DNA of 64,000 nucleotides, taken from positions 1-64,000 of the forward strand of contig JAKQNO010000105.1 in the NCBI GenBank assembly GCA_029565735.1. Reading direction: 5' to 3'. How positions within the stretch are numbered: position 1 is the stretch's first letter; every line of letters begins with the position of its first letter. A program made the translations under genes and the position numbers. The notes under the pieces are model-generated. The model did no database searches, was not told where the DNA came from, and was given only the letters and a program-made list of their open reading frames with translations. Positions 60,139 through 64,000 of this stretch are shown in pieces. The DNA comes from a bacterium. GTDB lineage: Bacteria > Oederibacteriota > PGYV01.

Positions 60139-60159
60139 ATATCACCTTTCTTGTGATAT
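60139..60159. promoter_or_regulatory. candidate operator at the msrAB promoter
   Basis: 7-bp inverted repeat ATATCAC (60139-60145) / GTGATAT (60153-60159) overlapping the edge of the -10 box and the start region of msrAB. A third half-site-like TTGTGAT occurs on the minus strand between the -35 and -10 boxes. No cognate regulator is identified. Confidence 0.4.
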
Positions 60160-60186
60160 TATAGCAGGATAAAATCACAAAGTCAA
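60158..60186 (-). promoter_or_regulatory. promoter of msrAB
   Basis: Minus strand TTGACT (60181-60186), a 17-nt spacer and TATAAT (60158-60163), about 32 nt before the ATG. Confidence 0.8.
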
Positions 60187-60213
60187 GTTTTTGGAAGCTT
60201 AAGGTTTTGAAGT

Positions 60214-60244
60214 GGTAGACGCGGGTCTTTAGCCCGCGGCAGTT
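60214..60244. repeat. REP hairpin, left of transposase
   Basis: GGTAGACGCGGGTCTTTAGC followed by CCGCGGCAGTT. It is the exact inverse of the copy at 60781-60811. The pair brackets the transposase gene. Confidence 0.9.
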
Positions 60245-60282
60245 TGTTTGTATTTAATGTTTTCACCGGCAAAAAAGCAAAA

Positions 60283-60747
60283 TTAGTCTTTTATATCCGT
60301 ACTTAATGAACCGCAATATTTATAATCCTGCCATCTTTCTACCAACCCTTTTCGTACAAGATTTTCAAAAACATATTTGATGTGTTTGCACAATTCCTGT
60401 TCCGATCTGATAATATGATCATAATAATCAGGCTGCCACTTAAATTTATTATTAATCTTATTCTTAATTTGATATGCAGTTTTTTGCTTAAATGCTTTAA
60501 CAAGGTTGGTCAGGCTGGACTCCGTACTCATTCCCTGAAGTATCATATGCATATGATCAGGCATAAAAACATAAGCCCAATTTTTTACATTATAAACAGA
60601 AATTTCAGTTTTTAGAATTTCAAGACATTTTGCTATAGGTTTTTCATCAACAAAGAAATCCTGTTTACCCATACAGCACAACGTAAAAGCTGCCGCAACG
60701 CCGCCCGTGTAGCACAAATCCGGCAGCCTGTGTTTCTTTTCTTTCAT
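60283..60747 (-). CDS. REP-associated tyrosine transposase (RAYT, Y1/HUH family)
   Basis: Single-strand DNA transposase-like protein of 154 aa. The HUH motif is H65-M-H67 in FMPDHMHMIL. The catalytic Tyr125 is in HIKYVFENLVRKGLV, with SEQELCKHIKY around it. Such proteins cleave and join REP hairpins and are usually single-copy domesticated relatives of IS200/IS605. Inverted REP copies lie 38 nt after its stop and 34 nt before its start. The frame is intact, so it may be active. Confidence 0.9.
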   Translation of the reverse strand: MKEKKHRLPDLCYTGGVAAAFTLCCMGKQDFFVDEKPIAKCLEILKTEISVYNVKNWAYVFMPDHMHMILQGMSTESSLTNLVKAFKQKTAYQIKNKINNKFKWQPDYYDHIIRSEQELCKHIKYVFENLVRKGLVERWQDYKYCGSLSTDIKD

Positions 60748-60780
60748 CTCTACCCCTCTTTGTTTTAAAATACAAACTTC

Positions 60781-60811
60781 AACTGCCGCGGGCTAAAGAC
60801 CCGCGTCTACC
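60781..60811. repeat. REP hairpin, right of transposase
   Basis: AACTGCCGCGGGCTAAAGAC followed by CCGCGTCTACC, inverse of 60214-60244. It lies between the transposase start and the gpmI stop. Confidence 0.9.
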
Positions 60812-60820
60812 AAAACTATA

Positions 60821-62371
60821 TTATTTAATTATTAACGATTCTGCTGTTGCTTCTGCCGGTTTTTTAACATCCAGTAAATCCAATACCGTTGCGCCTATGT
60901 CCGCTAATACTCCTTTTGCCTTTAACTTCACCTTATCCGCGTCAGCGCCGACATAAATCAACTCCACCGGATACGTTGTATGGGCGGTTTTAACAGCGCC
61001 TGTTGCCGCGTCCGCCATTTCTTCCGCGTTGCCGTGGTCAGCAGTTATTAAAACCGTGTACCCTGCTTCAAGCGCCGCTTTTGTAACAAGGCCCGTGCAT
61101 TCATCAACAACTTCAACGGCTTTTTTTGCCGCTTCGTAAACGCCGGTATGGCCTACCATATCGCAGTTGGCAAAATTGATTGTTACAAAATCATATTTGC
61201 CTGCCTTTAATTCTTCTATTGCCCTGTCTTTTACCAAATAAGCTTCCATTTCAGGGTGTTCCGCGAAAGCTGACGGGTCAAAACGGCCTTTTAACTCTAT
61301 GCGGTCCTCGCCTTTATACGGTTCAAGCATCTTTCCGTTAAAAAATGATGTGACGTGCTTAAATTTCTGCGTTTCGGTTATACGCAGCTGTTTTAAACCT
61401 TTTTTTGAAACCTCTTCGCCTACCAGATTTGCCATGTCGCCGCCTTCATCAAGCGGGGGCAGTACATTAAACTTAAACGCGTCATAATACCTTGTCAGCC
61501 CGCAGTATGCTACGTCTAACTTCTTATCGCGCTTTCCCGCGTATACGTCATCCACAAACGCGTTGGTGAGCTGAATGGCGCGGTCCTGCCTGTAATTAAA
61601 ATGAATAACCCCGTCGCCGTCCTTTATCCCCGGATAATCGCCTATTACTGTGGGCGGAATGTATTCATCCGTCATGTCTGTTCCGTCCGGAACCTTGTCG
61701 TTTTTATAACTTTGTTCAATTGCCTCGCGGGCGGTTTTTGCTTTTTTGCCTTCGCACTTTACCATGCAGTTGTAAGCTTTATCCGTTAAGTCCCATTTTT
61801 TGCCGCGATCCATGGCGTAATAACGCCCCATTAACGTCCCCACCGTGCCTTTATTATATTCTTTGAATTTAGCTTCAAGTTTTTCAAGATAGGTAAGCGA
61901 AGAACGCGGGTAAGTGTCGCGGCCGTCCGCGAAAAAGTGGACATAAACATTTTTAATGTTCTGCGCGGCGGCTTCTTTTATAATAGCGTAAAGGTGTTCC
62001 TGATGCGCGTGCACGCCTTCATCCTGAACAAGCCCCATCACATGCAGGGCGCCTGATTTCTTTGCCGCTTCAAAAACGCGCTTCATGTTCGGATTGCCGA
62101 AAACCGTGCCTGCTTCTATTGCTTCATTAATACGCACAACTTCCTGCTTTACAATCCTTGCCGCGCCCATGTTAAGGTGGCCCACTTCGGAACTTCCCAT
62201 ATAGCCCGCGGGAACTCCCACAGAAAGCCCGGAAGCTTCAAGAACCGTGTTTGGATATTTTTTCAACAGTTCGTCAGTATAGGGTTTTTTTGCGTTTTTA
62301 ACGGCGTTATAAGGCGAATCAGGGCCAATACCCCAGCCGTCACGGATAATAAGAAGCACTTTTTTAGGCAT
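60821..62371 (-). CDS. gpmI: 2,3-bisphosphoglycerate-independent phosphoglycerate mutase
   Basis: Manganese-dependent mutase of the alkaline phosphatase superfamily, doing the same reaction as GpmA without a cofactor. From MPKKVLLIIRDGWGIG (GGAGG 7 nt upstream; 516 aa) it has metal Asp11 and phosphoserine Ser61 in GSSEVGHLNMGAARIV. DGRDTYPRS, GRYYAMDR, the central NFANCDMVGHTG and TADHGNAEEM complete the metal sites. The nine-residue longer start begins before the ribosome site and is rejected. Confidence 0.96.
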   Translation of the reverse strand: MPKKVLLIIRDGWGIGPDSPYNAVKNAKKPYTDELLKKYPNTVLEASGLSVGVPAGYMGSSEVGHLNMGAARIVKQEVVRINEAIEAGTVFGNPNMKRVFEAAKKSGALHVMGLVQDEGVHAHQEHLYAIIKEAAAQNIKNVYVHFFADGRDTYPRSSLTYLEKLEAKFKEYNKGTVGTLMGRYYAMDRGKKWDLTDKAYNCMVKCEGKKAKTAREAIEQSYKNDKVPDGTDMTDEYIPPTVIGDYPGIKDGDGVIHFNYRQDRAIQLTNAFVDDVYAGKRDKKLDVAYCGLTRYYDAFKFNVLPPLDEGGDMANLVGEEVSKKGLKQLRITETQKFKHVTSFFNGKMLEPYKGEDRIELKGRFDPSAFAEHPEMEAYLVKDRAIEELKAGKYDFVTINFANCDMVGHTGVYEAAKKAVEVVDECTGLVTKAALEAGYTVLITADHGNAEEMADAATGAVKTAHTTYPVELIYVGADADKVKLKAKGVLADIGATVLDLLDVKKPAEATAESLIIK

Positions 62372-62705
62372 ATCATAACCTCCGGTTACACCGCGCAATG
62401 CGGATTAATTTTAAAGCAGGTCATATATTACAACAAAGAGCGGGTTATGTAAACAACGGGATAGAACTTGAGGGACGGATGCACGGAGGGACAGAGGGAC
62501 GGAAGGTTTGGTAGACGCGGGTCTTTAGCCCGCGGCAGTTATCTTTTTCATAATACATCCGTCTTTTATGTTCTAAACCGTCCCTCCGTACATCTGTCCC
62601 TCCGTCCCTCATGTTTAAAAAAGGCCGCAACTTTTTTGCCTTTTTGGGTGTCTAATATTATGAAAGATAAAAAAGTCGTGACGCTTTAAAACGGAGTGTG
62701 CGGCC
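62372..62705. other. intergenic region between gpmI and a small gene
   Basis: 334 nt holding the gpmI leader and the inverted GGACGG/REP structure at 62470-62610. A nine-codon frame (62660-62689) with no clear ribosome site is not called. I see no other gene. Confidence 0.55.
62470..62610. repeat. GGACGG inverted pair enclosing a REP hairpin
   Basis: The left arm (62470-62503; GAGGGACGGATGCACGGAGG then GACAGAGGGACGG) and right arm (62578-62610) are imperfect inverse copies over about 33 nt. Between them, at 62510-62540, lies a REP copy identical to the one at 60214. The whole can fold into one long stem with the REP hairpin inside its loop. Confidence 0.8.
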
Positions 62706-62900
62706 ATGAAGGTAAAATTAGCCCGGATAAACATTCAGAAAAAGCCTTCAGAAATAAGCCTTAAGGAACTTTTAGAACTTGAAAATATAGACGAACCCTT
62801 CTTAGGCACGCTTTGCGACCTTGGCAAAGACGCCTTTTCAACGGATGTTATTCAGCTTTCTTCACGCTCCGCAAAAACCATTTATATAAGCGAGAATTAG
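62706..62900 (+). CDS. small protein of unknown function
   Basis: A 64-aa frame (KVKLARINIQKKPSEISLKELLELENIDEPFLGTLCDLGKDAF ...) with GGAG 9 nt before the ATG. Composition is protein-like: an N-terminal strand, a Leu-rich acidic helix and a Ser-rich tail. There is no recognised family. It lies on the opposite strand to its neighbours between two repeat structures, so it could be a real small gene or chance. Confidence 0.45.
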   Translation: MKVKLARINIQKKPSEISLKELLELENIDEPFLGTLCDLGKDAFSTDVIQLSSRSAKTIYISEN

Positions 62901-62904
62901 GACC

Positions 62905-63020
62905 CGAAGGTCAGAAGGTCAGAGGATTGGATGGTCGGAAGAAAATCAAAATATATAACCGGAACAAAAACAAACTGATGGCAACAGGTTTTCCCGATCA
63001 TCAGACCATCCGACCTTCGA
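62905..63020. repeat. GGTCGG variant inverted repeat pair
   Basis: The left arm at about 62905-62940 (GAAGGTCAGAAGGTCAGAGG ... GGTCGGAAG) and right arm at 63001-63019 (CAGACCATCCGACCTTCGA) are inverse, with AAATCAAAATATATAACC... between. It is the GGTCGG form of the GGACGG family and lies 9 nt from the deacetylase stop. Confidence 0.65.
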
Positions 63021-63028
63021 TTATTATC

Positions 63029-63745
63029 TTATCTTTTTGCGGAAATTCGCGATGAAATATTTCCAAAGGTGTCTGTCAGAATTGTGTCCTTATTATGGGA
63101 TAAATATTCCACAAGTTCCCTGTGCGCCTGCTCTGTGACGGAGATGTAATCGCCTTCTATCCCGTGAAATAAGAAAACAAGCCACATGCCGTTTTGCGCG
63201 GCTTTTTTTACCATTTCTATCATTTCCCCGCCGTTACATTCCACCCCAAAACAAGGCACTTCATCCAGGTCAACAGATATGGGGTCGGCGTAAATACTCT
63301 GCACACCCCTTGCTGCAGAAAATTTTTCCTTTATCAGGGGTTTGTAGCTTATCTCCCTGTTTTTTCCAAGCGAACTCTGCCCGCACGGGTAGGCAAAAAC
63401 ATATTTGTCTGATTTATAATTAAATTCGTCTTTTACTATCCTTAAATTTTCATCTATCTCTTCACGCATCCTTGCCATGTCATAATCCTGCAGGGCAAAA
63501 CCCTTTGGGACAAAATCAAATGATATGTCGCATGGGTGGTTTATTGTATGAATGCCGATTTCGTGGCCGGCAGCGGCAACGCCGCGCCACGCAGGATAGC
63601 GCGCGGGATTTTTAAGCGCTTCGCCGGATACAAAGAAAGTCCCCTTTATTCCAAATGCATTCAGCGCGGGCAGGGCGTGTTTAACCTGCGAATCCAGCCC
63701 GTCGTCATACGTTAAACTTACCATTGTCCTGTAATCAATAATCAT
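63029..63745 (-). CDS. polysaccharide deacetylase (NodB homology) family protein
   Basis: Metal-dependent carbohydrate deacetylase of 238 aa. Motif 1 SLTYDDGLD carries Asp14/Asp15, and motif 2 HEIGIHTINHP has the His66-x3-His70 metal pair. VFAYPCGQSSLGKN is the motif 3 region, and VFLFHGIEGD near the C-terminus supplies the last catalytic His. No signal peptide is seen, so a cytoplasmic or unconventional location is likely. The ATG overlaps the stop of the preceding gene by 4 nt (ATGA), which fixes the start and suggests translational coupling. Confidence 0.92.
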   Translation of the reverse strand: MIIDYRTMVSLTYDDGLDSQVKHALPALNAFGIKGTFFVSGEALKNPARYPAWRGVAAAGHEIGIHTINHPCDISFDFVPKGFALQDYDMARMREEIDENLRIVKDEFNYKSDKYVFAYPCGQSSLGKNREISYKPLIKEKFSAARGVQSIYADPISVDLDEVPCFGVECNGGEMIEMVKKAAQNGMWLVFLFHGIEGDYISVTEQAHRELVEYLSHNKDTILTDTFGNISSRISAKR

Positions 63746-64000
63746 CTTACCGGCTTTTTCATTATAACAGCCGCAATGCGCTGCATTATTTTTTTCGCCC
63801 CTTCAATGTTCCATTTCCAGTCAAAAGGCCTTACTTTACGCAGCAGGTATAAAGGCCTGAAAAGCAGTTTTTTATAAATATAATTCCTTAATTTTTTTAA
63901 GTCCTCTGCCGTAAGCGCCTGCGTCCTTATTACGGGTTCTTCTGCCAGCGGAAAATACTTAGACCAGTCTTTTGTCAGCAGAAAACCGTTTTCCTCATAA
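63742..64000 (-). CDS. C-terminal part of a putative B12-binding radical SAM protein (cut by window edge)
   Basis: Open minus-strand frame from the right edge to a TGA at 63742-63744, about 85 codons. It reads EENGFLLTKDWSKYFPLAEE ... LTAEDLKKLRNYIYKKLLFRPLYLLRKV ... MKKPVR. The pattern TAED-L-K-R-Y-Y-KK-L-FRP-YLL-K resembles the C-terminus of B12-binding-domain radical SAM enzymes of the BchE/HpnR type. The catalytic Cys motif is outside the window, so this is a suggestion only. It is coupled to the deacetylase gene. Confidence 0.55.
   Translation of the reverse strand, partial: YEENGFLLTKDWSKYFPLAEEPVIRTQALTAEDLKKLRNYIYKKLLFRPLYLLRKVRPFDWKWNIEGAKKIMQRIAAVIMKKPVR

Noticed and set aside
60283-60747. 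Complete IS200/IS605 element
   Set aside because: There is no tnpB. The protein and flanking hairpins match the REP-associated single-copy type better.
62470-62610. CRISPR or tandem-repeat array
   Set aside because: It is one inverted pair around a REP hairpin, not a direct repeat series.
62660-62689. Nine-codon leader peptide before the small gene at 62706
   Set aside because: No clear ribosome site or attenuator structure supports it.

Overview
The window looks like chromosome from a diderm (Gram-negative type) bacterium of an uncultivated lineage. The gene repertoire recalls the Goldbacteria / Elusimicrobia / Omnitrophota region of the tree: PorV-like outer-membrane protein, protease with a FlgD-like C-terminal domain, CHASE2 cyclase next to a FecR-like protein, bactofilin, GspE/PilB ATPases, GT9 transferases. 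That placement is an inference from gene content; no rRNA is present. Genes are densely packed, with many 1-4 nt start/stop overlaps. Several starts are TTG or GTG backed by good Shine-Dalgarno sites, and sigma70-like promoters are easy to see.

Layout. 321-8684 (minus) is a polysaccharide block: phosphohexomutase, NDP-sugar pyrophosphorylase, SDR epimerase, polyprenyl-phosphate sugar transferase, a GT4 and two GT9 transferases. It is continuous upstream with the protein quality-control genes lon, clpX, clpP and tig (8686-14227). 14228-14648 holds a ladder of perfect hairpins and tRNA-Leu. 14680-17691 is a FecR-like / CHASE2-cyclase pair. 17844-21112 holds five tRNA genes (His, Lys, Arg, Pro, Arg) around a DEAD-box helicase and a GAF protein. 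21128-27599 has a lipoprotein hydrolase, DNA polymerase IV, a UbiA prenyltransferase, a GT-C type membrane transferase and a HerA-like ATPase. 27941-37377 is an eight-gene minus-strand operon: substrate-binding protein, two GspE/PilB ATPases, a degenerate galactokinase, MtaB, a HIT protein, an AIM24 protein and an RlmD-like methyltransferase. 37585-39408 is a TPR-containing penicillin-binding protein.

39442-49360 is a long minus-strand operon: ugd, two small envelope proteins, yicC, remA-like, gmk, rpoZ, coaBC, the subtilisin-like protease, the PorV-like barrel, GT4 and GT2. Then follow truB, a nitroreductase, gltX, bactofilin plus M23 peptidase, a LiaF-like protein, two small envelope proteins, a GT51 protein, exonuclease III, gpmA, an MsrA-MsrB fusion, a REP-associated transposase, gpmI, a small unknown protein, a polysaccharide deacetylase and the C-terminus of a putative B12-binding radical SAM protein.

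The most unusual content is non-coding. (1) The tRNA-Pro and tRNA-Arg(CCG) genes are each preceded, inside their probable transcripts, by truncated copies of their own 5' ends joined to hairpins. In the tRNA-Pro case two tandem copies show compensatory stem changes, and one carries an exact anti-Shine-Dalgarno 9-mer. (2) A run of eight hairpins, two with perfect 20-21 bp stems, fills the tRNA-Leu/tig gap. (3) A REP-type repeat flanks the transposase as an inverted pair and recurs elsewhere. (4) Three further repeat families occupy intergenic gaps. Among proteins, the galactokinase-like and GT51-like proteins have lost catalytic residues, and the protease-PorV pair suggests type IX-like secretion.
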